Shown in pieces: positions 32,519-41,451 of a stretch of DNA of 64,000 bases. The notes under the pieces were generated by a model. It had not been told where the DNA came from and made no database searches. It saw only the letters and a program-made list of their open reading frames with translations. Source of the DNA: CALMKX01 sp036274895 (GTDB lineage Bacteria; Acidobacteriota; Thermoanaerobaculia; Multivoradales; SZUA-115). A program made the translations under genes and the position numbers. The stretch covers positions 1 through 64,000 of the forward strand of contig DASUEU010000038.1 of assembly GCA_036274895.1 (NCBI GenBank), given 5' to 3'. Numbering within the stretch: the stretch's first letter is position 1; every line of letters begins with the position of its first letter.

Positions 32519-35383
32519 TTGGCGGCGAAGTTCGACGTTTTCCTCTCGCACAACAGCCTGGACAACGCTCTCATCCGCGAGATCGCCGACCTCCTGGAGG
32601 GGCTCGAGCTCCGCGTCTGGTTCGATGAATGGGAGCTTCAGCCTGGCCGGTCCTGGATCGAAGGCATGCAGGCGGGGATCCGGGACAGTCTCTCAGCCGT
32701 CGTGGCGATCAGCGGGCACGGGTTGGGGCCGTGGGAGAAGCCGGAGATGTGGGCGATCCTGGGTGAAGGTGTCGAACGCGACATCCCGGTGATCCCGCTT
32801 CTCCTGCCTGGAGCCGGCGAACCACCCCTCTTCCTGAAGAGCTACACCTGGGTGGACCTGCGTGACGGGCTCTCAGAGGCAGGGCTGGAACGCCTCCGAT
32901 GGGGCATCACCAACGTCAAGCCGGCCCGCCCCGGGCGCCGGCATGAGGCTTCCTCACCCGCGGTCTCCCTCTCCAAGCTCCCCGTCACCGGCCAGACCTT
33001 CGTGGCCCGGGAGGACGAGCTGGCGCGGCTGGATGCCGCCTGGGCGGACCCGCACACCAACGTCATCAGCTTCGTGGCCATGGGCGGGGCCGGCAAGTCG
33101 GCGCTGGTGAACCACTGGCTGGACCGGATGAAGGCGGACGGCTGGCGGGGGGCGGAGCGGGTGCTGGGCTGGTCCTTCTACAGCCAGGGCACGGATTCCA
33201 CCGGTGCCTCCAGCGAGGCGTTCACCGAGTTCGCCCTGCCCTGGCTGGGCCACAAGGGCGAGGTGCTGGCGGAGCGGGTGCGGGAGCGACGCACGCTGCT
33301 CGTGCTGGACGGCCTCGAGCCCCTCCAGCACCCGCCGGGGGCCCAGACCGGGAGGATCAAGGACCCGGCCGTGCAGGCTCTCGTGAAGGAGCTGGCCGCC
33401 AAGAACCCCGGGCTCTGCGTGATCACCACCCGCCTGGCCGTGGCGGACGTGGCCGGCCGGGCCGGGGCCGTATCCGAGGATCTGGACCAGCTGCCCCCCG
33501 AGGCCGGGGCCGAGCTGCTGCGCCGGCTGGGGGTGAAGGGAAGCGAGAAGGAGCTGCGAGCCGCGGCTCAGGAGCTGGGCGGCCACGGCTTAGCCCTGAC
33601 GCTGCTGGGCACCTACCTGCGGGATGTGCTCGAGGGGGACGTGCGCCGGCGGCGGGAGGCCGTCTTGCTGGAGGAAGGGATCGACGGCGCCGAGCACGCG
33701 AAGAGGGTGATGGCCGCCTACGAAGCGATGTTCGGCCCGGGGCCGGAGCGCAGCGCGCTCGCCCTGCTCGGCCTCTTCGACCGCCCGGCCGAGAAGGCGG
33801 CCGTGGCGGCCCTGCGCGCGGCTCCCGAGATCCCGGGGCTGACGGAGGGCATCGCCACCAACAACGAGAAAGCCTGGAAGCTCGCCCTCGCCCGCCTGCG
33901 GCAGGCACGGTTGGTGTCGGAGCCGGACGGCAACAGCCACTCCCTCGACGCCCATCCCCTGGTGCGGGAGCACTTCGGGGCGCGGTTGAAGGAGGCGGCG
34001 CCGGAGTCTTGGCGGGAGGGAAACCTCCGGCTGTACGAGCACTACCAGCAGGCCGCGCCGGATCTGCCGGAGACGCTGGAGCAGATGCTGCCGCTCTACG
34101 CGGCCGTGGTGCACGGGTGCCGGGGTGGGCGGGTGGTGGAGGCGTACGCCGAGGTGTTCAAGCGACGGATTCGACGTTGGAACGAGGGTTTCAGCTGGCG
34201 AAAGCTGGGAGCCTTCGGCGCTGAGCTGACCGCCCTCGCAGCCTTCTTCAACCACCCTTGGGACCAACCCTCCCAGGATCTGAGCGCGGCGGACCAGGCC
34301 TGGATCCTCAACACGGCCGGCTTCCACCTGCGCGCCCTGGGGCGGTTGGGGGAGGCGGTGGGGCCGATGCGGGCGGGCCTGGCATTGCGGATCGCGCAGA
34401 AAAAATGGGGCAACGCAGCGAGGATCGCCTCCAACCTCAGCGAGCTGCTCCTCACCCTCGGCCAAGTGGCCGAGGCCGTGGCGGCCGGGAAGGAGAGCGT
34501 GGTGCTGGCGGACCGCAGCGAGGAGTGGGACCGGCGGATGGTCAGCCGCACCACTCTGGCCGATGCCCTGCACGGGGCGGGGCGGTGGGAGGAGAGCGCG
34601 GCGCTGTTCCGCGAGGCGGAGGGGATGCAGGCGAACTGGCAGAAGGAGTACCCGCGGCTGTACTCGCTCGGGGGCTACCAGTATTGCGATCTGCTGCTGG
34701 GCCAGGCGGAGCCGGAGGATGGGGCGGGGTTGGCGGGGGTCCTCGTCAGCGACATCGCGGCCTCGGGTGTAGGGGCGCACGGCCGTGCGCCCCACGGGTC
34801 GACCGCCGACCGCGGCCCGGCCGGAAACGGCGGGAGGGCGCACGGCCGTGCGCCCCTACGCGGAGAGGACTCCGCCCGCTACCGCCAAGCATGCGAGGAG
34901 GTGCGGGGGCGGGCGGAGCAGTTCTTCGAATGGCGCGTGCCAGGCGACTCCCTCCTCGACATCGCCCTCGACCACCTCTCCCTCGGCCGAGCCCACCTCG
35001 GCCTGGCGCTGACGGCACCCGAGGCGCCGGACTTCGCCCCGGCCGGCGAGCACCTGGACCGGGCCGTCGAGGGCCTGCGGCAGGCCGGCCAGGAGCAGTA
35101 CCTCCCCAACGGCCTCCTCGCCCGCGCCGCCTTCTACCGCCTCACCGGCAACCTGCCCGCCGCCGCGGTGGACCTGGGGGAGGCCCTGGAGATCGCCGAG
35201 CGAAGCGGCATGCGCCTCCACGAGGCGGACGCCCACCTCGAGTGGACCCGCCTCCACCTCCAGCAGGACGACCCAGCCACCGCCCGCACCCACCTCGCCC
35301 GCGCCCGCGAGCTGGTCACCGCCTGCCGCTACGGCCGGCGCGAGCGGGAGGTGCGGTGGTTGGCGGGGCGGGTGGGGGAATGA
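32519..35383 (+). CDS. TIR-NTPase (STAND)-TPR protein, candidate immune/stress sensor
   Basis: 954 aa. Residues 1-130 form a TIR domain (FDVFLSHNS start, WFDEWEL, and WEKPEMWAIL with a candidate catalytic Glu). A STAND-type NTPase module follows: Walker A GGAGKSAL near 192, Walker B TLLVLDGLEPL near 265 and a TTR sensor near 304. A winged-helix-like stretch and about 450 residues of TPR-like helical repeats complete it. Bacterial TIR-STAND proteins are established sensors in abortive-infection defence, where TIR domains often consume NAD+; activity here is inferred. The start is TTG with GGAGG five bases upstream. Residues about 751-780 are encoded by a dispersed palindrome. The last ~17 codons are duplicated ~335 bp downstream. 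It appears as a single-gene system. Confidence 0.85.
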   Translation: MAAKFDVFLSHNSLDNALIREIADLLEGLELRVWFDEWELQPGRSWIEGMQAGIRDSLSAVVAISGHGLGPWEKPEMWAILGEGVERDIPVIPLLLPGAGEPPLFLKSYTWVDLRDGLSEAGLERLRWGITNVKPARPGRRHEASSPAVSLSKLPVTGQTFVAREDELARLDAAWADPHTNVISFVAMGGAGKSALVNHWLDRMKADGWRGAERVLGWSFYSQGTDSTGASSEAFTEFALPWLGHKGEVLAERVRERRTLLVLDGLEPLQHPPGAQTGRIKDPAVQALVKELAAKNPGLCVITTRLAVADVAGRAGAVSEDLDQLPPEAGAELLRRLGVKGSEKELRAAAQELGGHGLALTLLGTYLRDVLEGDVRRRREAVLLEEGIDGAEHAKRVMAAYEAMFGPGPERSALALLGLFDRPAEKAAVAALRAAPEIPGLTEGIATNNEKAWKLALARLRQARLVSEPDGNSHSLDAHPLVREHFGARLKEAAPESWREGNLRLYEHYQQAAPDLPETLEQMLPLYAAVVHGCRGGRVVEAYAEVFKRRIRRWNEGFSWRKLGAFGAELTALAAFFNHPWDQPSQDLSAADQAWILNTAGFHLRALGRLGEAVGPMRAGLALRIAQKKWGNAARIASNLSELLLTLGQVAEAVAAGKESVVLADRSEEWDRRMVSRTTLADALHGAGRWEESAALFREAEGMQANWQKEYPRLYSLGGYQYCDLLLGQAEPEDGAGLAGVLVSDIAASGVGAHGRAPHGSTADRGPAGNGGRAHGRAPLRGEDSARYRQACEEVRGRAEQFFEWRVPGDSLLDIALDHLSLGRAHLGLALTAPEAPDFAPAGEHLDRAVEGLRQAGQEQYLPNGLLARAAFYRLTGNLPAAAVDLGEALEIAERSGMRLHEADAHLEWTRLHLQQDDPATARTHLARARELVTACRYGRREREVRWLAGRVGE
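34769..34859. repeat. In-frame palindromic repeat inside the TIR-STAND gene
   Basis: A palindromic unit (AGGGGCGCACGGCCGTGCGC) at the left is repeated near the right end (34836-34859), about 43 bp apart. It encodes two AHGRAP peptides within the TPR region and keeps the frame open. Confidence 0.85.
35321..35373 (+). repeat. Left copy of a ~52 bp direct repeat (3' end of the STAND gene)
   Basis: The end of the STAND coding sequence (YGRREREVRWLAG) reappears at 35657-35709 with only a few differences. The second copy has its own in-frame TAA. The two copies bracket a block of nested palindromes. Confidence 0.85.
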
Positions 35384-35656
35384 CGGGCCCCAGCCCCGCC
35401 GGGGGCTGAACCCCCCGGCTACCGTCGATCCGTCGCTGCGCGACGGGGGAGATCCCCCCGCTTCCGCGGGGGCAGGCTCTCCGCTGCGCCTGCTGCGCAG
35501 GCTCCGGTCGGGATGACAGCGGGACCGCCTCGAGCGTGCCTCCCGGGATGTCATCCCGAGCGCAGGGCCGAAGGCCCGGAGCCGAGGGATCTCTGCGGGC
35601 GGGGGCGCGTCGCGCAGCGACGCGGCCAGGGTAGCCGGGGAGTTCACTCCCCGGCG
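35384..35656. repeat. Nested palindromic repeat block between the direct repeats
   Basis: Inverted repeats sit inside one another. From the outside in: a GGCTACC/GGTAGCC pair, a CGTCGCTGCGCGACG/CGTCGCGCAGCGACG pair, an AGATCC/GGATCT pair and the same GGGATGAC/GTCATCCC element that interrupts the NRPS. No gene is supported here. Confidence 0.8.
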
Positions 35657-35716
35657 GCCTGCGGCTACGGCCGCCGCGAGCGGGAGGTGCGGTGGTTGGC
35701 GGGGAGGCTCGAGTAA
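35657..35716 (+). pseudogene. Duplicated 3' fragment of the STAND gene
   Basis: It repeats the last ~17 codons of the STAND gene (YGRREREVRWLAG followed by RLE and TAA). It probably marks the ancestral gene end displaced by insertion of the repeat block. Confidence 0.7.
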
Positions 35717-36194
35717 GACCCCTCACCCCTGCCCCTCGGACCCTGCCCTGAGCTTGCCGAAGGGAGCCCACCCACACCGCCCTCCGGGAGAGGGGTCCGG
35801 AGGGGATGGATTCCCGCGTTCGAGCTGGTTCCCACGCTCTGCGTGGGAACGAGAGGACTCCATCCCCTCCGCACCGCCCCATGGGAGACCCCTCGGCTTC
35901 GCTCGGGGTGACAACGCTGCCGTTACCTCCCCTCCGGCCTCCCCCTCTCCCGGAGGACGGTGTGGGAGGGCCGGGAGCACGCCCTGAGCGAAGCCGAAGG
36001 GAGGGGGATCAGAGGGGGTGAGGGGTCCGCAGGGGATAGATTCCCGCGTTCGCGGGAATAACGACCGGAAGCGACTCCCCTCCGGCCTCCCCCTCTCCCG
36101 GGCGTGGAGGTCGGGCGGGTCGGGAGAGGGGGAACGAGGGGGTGAGGGCCGCGGGCCGGGAGCCTGCCCCCGCGAAAGCCGGCGGATCTCCCCC
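35717..36194. repeat. Island of dispersed palindromic repeats, no gene
   Basis: About 480 bp are made almost entirely of short repeat families: GGTTCCCACGC/GCGTGGGAAC (near 35830), CCCTGAGCTTGCCGAAGGG and a variant with GAGCGAAGCCGAAGG (near 35748 and 35980), GATTCCCGCG/CGCGGGAAT (near 36048), and repeated CCCCCTCTCCCGG tracts. Several are inserted in one another. The island ends at the polA stop codon. Confidence 0.75.
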
Positions 36195-38819
36195 TCACCC
36201 CTTGGCGTCGTACCAGCTCTTGCCCCAGGCCAGGTCCACCGCGAGCGGCACGGTCAGCTGGGCCACGCCTTCCATCTCGGCGCGCACCAGCTCCCCAACC
36301 GCCTGCTCGCTGCCCTCCACCACCTCGAGCACCAGCTCGTCGTGCACGGTGAGCAGCAGCCGGGCCTCGGGCTGCTCGGCCCCGAGGCGATGGGCGACGC
36401 GGATCATCGCCATCTTCATCAGGTCCGCCGCCGTGCCCTGGATGCGGGCGTTGATCGCCATGCGGCGGGCGTTCTCCCGCAGGTTCCAGTTCGACGAATT
36501 GATGTCCGGCAGCCAGCGCACCCGGCCGTAGAGGGTCTCGACCTTGCCGGTGCGCTTGGCCGCCTCCTCGGTCTCCTCGACGTAGCGGCGCACCCCGGGG
36601 TAGCGGTCGAGGTAGGCCTGGATGAAGCGGTCGGCCTCCCTGGGGCTCATGCCGCCCAGATTCTGGGCCAGGCCGAAGCCGGAGATGCCGTAGAGGATGC
36701 CGAAGTTGATCGTCTTGGCGGCCCGGCGCTGCTCGGCGGTGACCAGCTCCGGCGCCGCCCCGAAGACCACCGCCGCGGTGGCGCGGTGGATGTCCTCGCC
36801 GCGGCGGAAGGCCGCGATCAGGGTCTCCTCCTGGGCGATGTGGGCGAGCACCCGCAGCTCGATCTGGCTGTAGTCCGCCACCAGCAGCAGCCGGCCCGGC
36901 CCGGCCACGAAGGCCCGGCGGATGCGCTGGCCCAGCTCGGTGCGCACCGGGATGTTCTGCAGGTTGGGGTTGGCCGAGGACAGCCTGCCGGTGGCCGCCA
37001 CCGCCTGATTGAAACGGGTGTGGAGGCGCCCGTCCGCCGCCACCAGGGCCGGCAGGGCGTCGACGTAGGTGCCCTTGAGCTTCACAATCTCGCGGTACTT
37101 GAGCAGCAGCACGGGCAGCGGGTAGCCCGCCGCGGCCAGCGCCTCCAGCACGTCGGCGCCGGTGGCGTAGCTCTTCGTCTTCTTGGTCTTCTTGCCCGCC
37201 GGGTAGCCGAGCTTCTCGAACAGGATCACCCCCAGCTGCTGGGGGGAGTTGATGTTGAAGGCTTCCCCCGCGAGGTCGTGGATCTCGGTCTCGAGGCGGG
37301 TGAGCTCCTTGGCCAGTTCGGCGGACATGCTCGCCAGATAGCCGACGTCGAGCTCGACCCCGGCCTCCTCCATGGCCACCAGCACCGGCACCAGGGGGGC
37401 CTCGATCTCGCGGTACACGCGCTCCAGGGGGCTCGCCGCCAGCTCGCCGAACAGGGCCGGCACCAGCCGCCGCGGCAGCTCCACTTTCTCGGCCGCGCAG
37501 GCCAGCAGGCCCGGCCCCGAAAGGGGCGGCTCGGCGCCGCGGTCCCAGCCGGCCTCTTTGGCCGTGACCGGCTGGGCGTCCAGCCGCTCGCGGGCGATCT
37601 CCTCGAGCCCGTGGCCGGTGGCCGGCCGCAGCAGGTAGGAGGCGAGCATCAGATCCGCCAGCTCGCAGCGGGTCTGGCCGCCCCGGGGCGAGAGGCGCAG
37701 CACTTCCTTGACGTCATGGCCGGCGAGGCGGCGCTCCGGGTCCCCGAGCAGGGTTTCGAGAGTGGCGAGCACGGCGGAGCGCAGCCCGTCGCGGCGAAAG
37801 TCCGCCCACAGCACCGGCCCCTCGGTGCCGCCCAAAGCCAGCCCGAGCGGGCTACCCTCCCCGAGCACGCCGGCGTAGACCTCCCGGCCCAGGCCGGCCG
37901 TGCGCGCCGCCCAGTCCTCGGCCGTCAGCACCTCGTCGGCCGGGGCGGTCGTGGGCTTGGGCACGGCGGCGGCGGTGGCCTCCTCGAGCAGGGTGCGGAA
38001 CTCGAGCTGGGCGTAGAGGCGGCGCAGGGCCTCGTGGTCCGGCGGGTCCAGCCGCAGGGCCTCGGGGTCGAGGTCGATGGGCAGGTCGGTGTGGATGGTG
38101 ACCAGCTCGCGGGAGAGCTCGGCCTGGGCCCGGTGCTCGATCAGGCCCTCGCGGTAGCTCTTCTTGGTGACCTCGGCGGCCCGCTCGAGCAGGGCGTCGA
38201 GGGAGCCGAACTCCTGGATCAGGCTCTTGGCCCCCTTCTCACCGATGCCCGGCACGCCGGGGACGTTGTCGATCGCGTCGCCCATCAGGGCCATGACGTC
38301 GATGACTTTCTCGGGCGGCAGGCCGAAGTCCTCGGTGACCAGGGCCGGGTCGTAGAGCTTGTCTCGCCCGGTGTGGTAGAGGAAGACGCCCGGCCCCACC
38401 AGCTGCATCAGGTCCTTGTCGGCGGAGACCAGGGTGACCTCGTAGCCCTCGGCCGCGGCCTTCTTGGCCAGGGTGCCGAGCACGTCGTCGGCCTCGTAGT
38501 TGTCGAGCTCCAAGATGGGGATCTTGAAGGCGTCGATGACGGCGCGGATGGTGGGGATCTGGACCTTCAAGTCCGGCGGCGTCGGCGCCCGGTTGGCCTT
38601 GTAGTCGGCATACTTCTCCGTCCGCACCGTCTGGTCCGAAACGTCCCAGGCAATCCCCACCAGGTCCGGCTTCTGGTCCTTCAAGAGCTTCCTGAGGATC
38701 TGCACGAACCCGAACACCGCATTCGTCGGCTCCCCCTTCGAGTTCGAGAGGTTCCGGATGGCGTAGAACGCCCGGAAGATGTTCGAGTAGGCGTCGATGA
38801 GGAAGAGGCGCTGGGGCAT
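36195..38819 (-). CDS. polA: DNA polymerase I
   Basis: 874 aa. The N-terminal 5'-3' exonuclease (residues 1-290; FLIDAYSNIFRAFYA, NYEADDVLG, VSADKDLMQLV, GDAIDNVPGVPGIGEKGA) is followed by a 3'-5' exonuclease-like domain (about 300-480) in which I cannot find the catalytic DxE motif, so proofreading is probably lost, as in Taq polymerase. The polymerase domain carries motif A (LLVADYSQIELRVLAHI), motif B (RRAAKTINFGILYG) and motif C (LLTVHDELVLEV). It acts in Okazaki-fragment maturation and excision repair. The gene stands alone, with the repeat island at its 3' end. Confidence 0.97.
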   Translation of the reverse strand: MPQRLFLIDAYSNIFRAFYAIRNLSNSKGEPTNAVFGFVQILRKLLKDQKPDLVGIAWDVSDQTVRTEKYADYKANRAPTPPDLKVQIPTIRAVIDAFKIPILELDNYEADDVLGTLAKKAAAEGYEVTLVSADKDLMQLVGPGVFLYHTGRDKLYDPALVTEDFGLPPEKVIDVMALMGDAIDNVPGVPGIGEKGAKSLIQEFGSLDALLERAAEVTKKSYREGLIEHRAQAELSRELVTIHTDLPIDLDPEALRLDPPDHEALRRLYAQLEFRTLLEEATAAAVPKPTTAPADEVLTAEDWAARTAGLGREVYAGVLGEGSPLGLALGGTEGPVLWADFRRDGLRSAVLATLETLLGDPERRLAGHDVKEVLRLSPRGGQTRCELADLMLASYLLRPATGHGLEEIARERLDAQPVTAKEAGWDRGAEPPLSGPGLLACAAEKVELPRRLVPALFGELAASPLERVYREIEAPLVPVLVAMEEAGVELDVGYLASMSAELAKELTRLETEIHDLAGEAFNINSPQQLGVILFEKLGYPAGKKTKKTKSYATGADVLEALAAAGYPLPVLLLKYREIVKLKGTYVDALPALVAADGRLHTRFNQAVAATGRLSSANPNLQNIPVRTELGQRIRRAFVAGPGRLLLVADYSQIELRVLAHIAQEETLIAAFRRGEDIHRATAAVVFGAAPELVTAEQRRAAKTINFGILYGISGFGLAQNLGGMSPREADRFIQAYLDRYPGVRRYVEETEEAAKRTGKVETLYGRVRWLPDINSSNWNLRENARRMAINARIQGTAADLMKMAMIRVAHRLGAEQPEARLLLTVHDELVLEVVEGSEQAVGELVRAEMEGVAQLTVPLAVDLAWGKSWYDAKG

Positions 38820-38830
38820 TGGGGGATTCT

Positions 38831-39010
38831 ATGGCGGGGCGGGGTTGCGGCGGGCCGCCGAGGGCGCGTAGGCTGGCGGGCCTGTGCCCGGACCAGGAGG
38901 AGGTAGCGGCGGCGATCACGGATGTGACGCCGGCCGAGGTGGCCGAGATGCAGCTGGCGCTGATTCCGGAGCTGAACGGGATTCCGCCTTGGGAGGATGC
39001 CGATGAGTGA
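38831..39010 (+). CDS. Possible small protein or gene remnant
   Basis: 59 codons from an ATG at 38831. The second half (DVTPAEVAEMQLALIPELNG then IPPWEDADE) looks protein-like, while the first half is arginine/glycine-rich and resembles non-coding GC-rich sequence. No ribosome-binding site is evident, and an AGGAGG lies inside the frame near 38900. It could be the tail of a decayed gene. I do not recognise a family. Confidence 0.25.
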   Translation: MAGRGCGGPPRARRLAGLCPDQEEVAAAITDVTPAEVAEMQLALIPELNGIPPWEDADE

Positions 39011-39112
39011 CGGCGGGCGGCACGGGGAGCCTGGACTTCCCGGCCTTCTGCGATAAGCAAAGGACCCCCTGCGGCCTCGCACGCCTTCCCTCCCGGACGA
39101 CTGCCCGCAGCT

Positions 39113-40417
39113 CTACGGTGCAAACTTCGCGATCTCCGCAGCCGTCTGCTTGAACACACAGACGTTGTTCGCAAACTTCTCGTCTCCTGCCTGCACCTGG
39201 AACTTCTGGTTAAACGGTTCCGAGTAGATCGGCTTCTTCAGCGAGCCACCTTCCATCATGAGGGTGCTGTTCCCCAAGGCAGTAACGCGGAACCCGTGCC
39301 CGTAGCTAATCGGTAGTCCTGGATCGGAGTGGTGCCGGCCACCCAGCATGTGACCAAGCTCGTGGGCCAGAGCATGCTTTCCAGGGTCTGCGCTGACCCT
39401 GACGACTGCAAGAGCCCTCTTAGGGCTCGGCAGGATAGGTGCGAACCCGTCTCGGTCGGTATTCACTTCGACGAAGAGCACAGCGATGTCCCAAGTGCGG
39501 CCCGCCTGCCAGGTAGAGTCAGCTAGCGCATCCAACCGGGATCCTTCGATCGTCGCGCTGGCGACTTCCAGCGACCGACTTGGTAGCGGTTTGAACCTGA
39601 AGGTCAGACCACTATCCGCCAGTGCTGCGTTCGCTCGCCCGAACTCGTCCGCAATCCAGGCTTGGACGGACTTCCCCTTGCCGCATCCTTTCCCCTCGCC
39701 TCCCTCAATGCACCCTTTCGCCGCCTCGTTGTACAAGGGCAGGACATCGACCGAGACGTTGGGGGATGCGAGCCCCTTGCACTGCTCAGGACCTTTCCAG
39801 GCGAAGTTGACAAACCCGTCAGGCTCACTCACGTAATCCAGGAACTCCGGAAGCTCCTTCTTGGCAGTGAACCTCCAGCGAATCTCGCCGCTCTCAACAC
39901 TGGTAGGCCGCAGATTGCCGCCAGGCCAAAAGAACGCCCCATCGATCGCTCCGTCCTCTTGCTGCAAGATCTCTGCATAACCACCACCCTTGATCTCAGC
40001 AGTCCAGCGCACGAAGCTACTCTCAGATGTATCGAGCTTGGGATGGATCGCGACAATGGACGCTAGCGGTGGGAGAGTAATGGTGACGCCGCTGCTATTG
40101 CTTAGTGCCTCGAGATCGATACCTGAGCCCCAGGTAACGACCTCGACCTCAGCGTCCGCACCGAGTGCGCCATCTGCCAGGATCGGTTCAGGCTTCTTTA
40201 CCACAACTTTCTGCTCGCCTTCGGCGGCTGGGCCCACTCCACCAGACCATCCCGAAGCGGGCGAGATGAGGCGCGGCCATACCGCCAGCTCCGGAAGGCT
40301 CTCGTCCTCAGTCTCCGATGGCTCGCACTCAGGGAAGTGACACGCCACTAGGCCCACCAGAGCGCTCGACACAACGACACCCGCCAAGAGCCCTTTGCCG
40401 AATCCTAAGTGACTCAC
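39113..40417 (-). CDS. Lipoprotein zinc metalloprotease of metzincin type
   Basis: 434 aa. A lipoprotein signal (GLLAGVVVSSALVGLVAC, lipobox Cys26) is followed by a beta-rich region of about 200 residues. The catalytic domain contains HELGHMLGGRHH (HExxHxxGxxH, near 351-362) and a likely Met-turn (STLMMEGG near 388), consistent with reprolysin/astacin-like metzincins. It should be tethered outside the inner membrane. The ATG overlaps the stop of the preceding partner-protein gene as ATGA, making it the last gene of the CHAT operon. It occupies the same position in the second CHAT set as the trypsin-like gene does in the first. Confidence 0.88.
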   Translation of the reverse strand: MSHLGFGKGLLAGVVVSSALVGLVACHFPECEPSETEDESLPELAVWPRLISPASGWSGGVGPAAEGEQKVVVKKPEPILADGALGADAEVEVVTWGSGIDLEALSNSSGVTITLPPLASIVAIHPKLDTSESSFVRWTAEIKGGGYAEILQQEDGAIDGAFFWPGGNLRPTSVESGEIRWRFTAKKELPEFLDYVSEPDGFVNFAWKGPEQCKGLASPNVSVDVLPLYNEAAKGCIEGGEGKGCGKGKSVQAWIADEFGRANAALADSGLTFRFKPLPSRSLEVASATIEGSRLDALADSTWQAGRTWDIAVLFVEVNTDRDGFAPILPSPKRALAVVRVSADPGKHALAHELGHMLGGRHHSDPGLPISYGHGFRVTALGNSTLMMEGGSLKKPIYSEPFNQKFQVQAGDEKFANNVCVFKQTAAEIAKFAP

Positions 40418-41439
40418 GGTAGATCCTCGTAAGGTGCAAGTCTGCCCACTATGCAGTTATTGTCTCGGCCGAGCGCTCCAGGCTCTCCATGCACGTAGGG
40501 CACAATGCGGATCTCACCCCGCGCGCGGCGGACGGTCATGAGCGTTGCATCCATCCGATCCCTGGCCTTCTTCGTCAGGAACTCGTAGTGCCACAGGAAG
40601 TCACGATCTTCGCGAACAGCTACCGCGTCACCGGTGAGGAGCTCCCAGGCCAGCGGGTTGTTGAGACATGACGTATAGAACTGCACCCTGACGGAGTCCT
40701 TTCCTGGTTGCGCCACCAGGTCCAGCCTATGGGCTTCGCGGGTCGCCGACTCGCCAGGCTTGCCCAGGGGCGCCGAAATGATCGTCGCCTTGGCAAGGTC
40801 AGGAACCTCCACCACAAGACTCACCCCCATCGGCTTGGAGAGCTCCCGGCCAGTCAGAGTGTCAAGTGACCAGAGGCGCTCGCTGAAAAGGTCTGTCTTC
40901 AAGCTGCCCGTCTCGATCGACACGAGAGCAGCGAGGCGCGGATCCACACTAGTCGGGTCGAACAGTGCTGGATCGGGCTTCGCGTCCTCGTCACCGACGA
41001 TCTTGCGCAGATCGGGAATCCACGAGAGATCCTCCAGTCCCTTGTTCGACAAGGCTTTCGACCTCTCTGCCTCGTCCTCTGGAAGAGTATCGGACTCGTC
41101 CCAGCTCTTAGTGTAGATTGCCTCCAGGCCAACCGCCCGTTTCTGTCTTGCCACTCGCTCGAAGGCGAAGGTGATCCGCAGGCCGTCCAGATACCAGATA
41201 GTCTCCGCATCGGCAGCAGGGAGGGAAGGATGATCAGGGCAGTCCGCGACCTTGTACTTGAGCAGCGAAACGTGCGGTCTCAGAATGGAAGAGTCCACCG
41301 CAGTGCGACCGTTGCTGGGGCCATAGGGCTTCCCCGCATTCGGCATCAACACGCAGACCTTGGTCGGGTTGTCGTCCAGCTCGCGATCGGGCACCATCGC
41401 AAGTACCCCAGCGAACTCGGCTCGAAACGTAAAGGCCAT
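40414..41439 (-). CDS. CHAT-associated partner protein B, unknown family
   Basis: 341 aa, with no signal peptide or membrane helix. It begins AFTFRAEFAGVLAMV and has VCVLMPNAG near 30-38 and RPHVSLL near 55. This matches partner A in the same operon (FQGLCTFV, VSVLIPDAG, RHTPCLVF at similar spacing). Near the C-terminus RDFLWHYEFL parallels RDFLAYYPL. The two are therefore distant paralogues of one family, which I do not recognise. I chose the ATG at 41439, with GGGAGG six bases upstream. It lies 12 bp after CHAT protein 1 and overlaps the metalloprotease start. It may be a substrate, inhibitor or adaptor of the CHAT protease; this is inference from position only. Confidence 0.75.
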   Translation of the reverse strand: MAFTFRAEFAGVLAMVPDRELDDNPTKVCVLMPNAGKPYGPSNGRTAVDSSILRPHVSLLKYKVADCPDHPSLPAADAETIWYLDGLRITFAFERVARQKRAVGLEAIYTKSWDESDTLPEDEAERSKALSNKGLEDLSWIPDLRKIVGDEDAKPDPALFDPTSVDPRLAALVSIETGSLKTDLFSERLWSLDTLTGRELSKPMGVSLVVEVPDLAKATIISAPLGKPGESATREAHRLDLVAQPGKDSVRVQFYTSCLNNPLAWELLTGDAVAVREDRDFLWHYEFLTKKARDRMDATLMTVRRARGEIRIVPYVHGEPGALGRDNNCIVGRLAPYEDLP

Positions 41440-41451
41440 CACATACCTCCC

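Noticed and set aside
35513..35716. A separate 67-codon gene between the STAND gene and polA
   Set aside because: It consists of repeat sequence plus the duplicated STAND 3' end, with no independent start signal or family.
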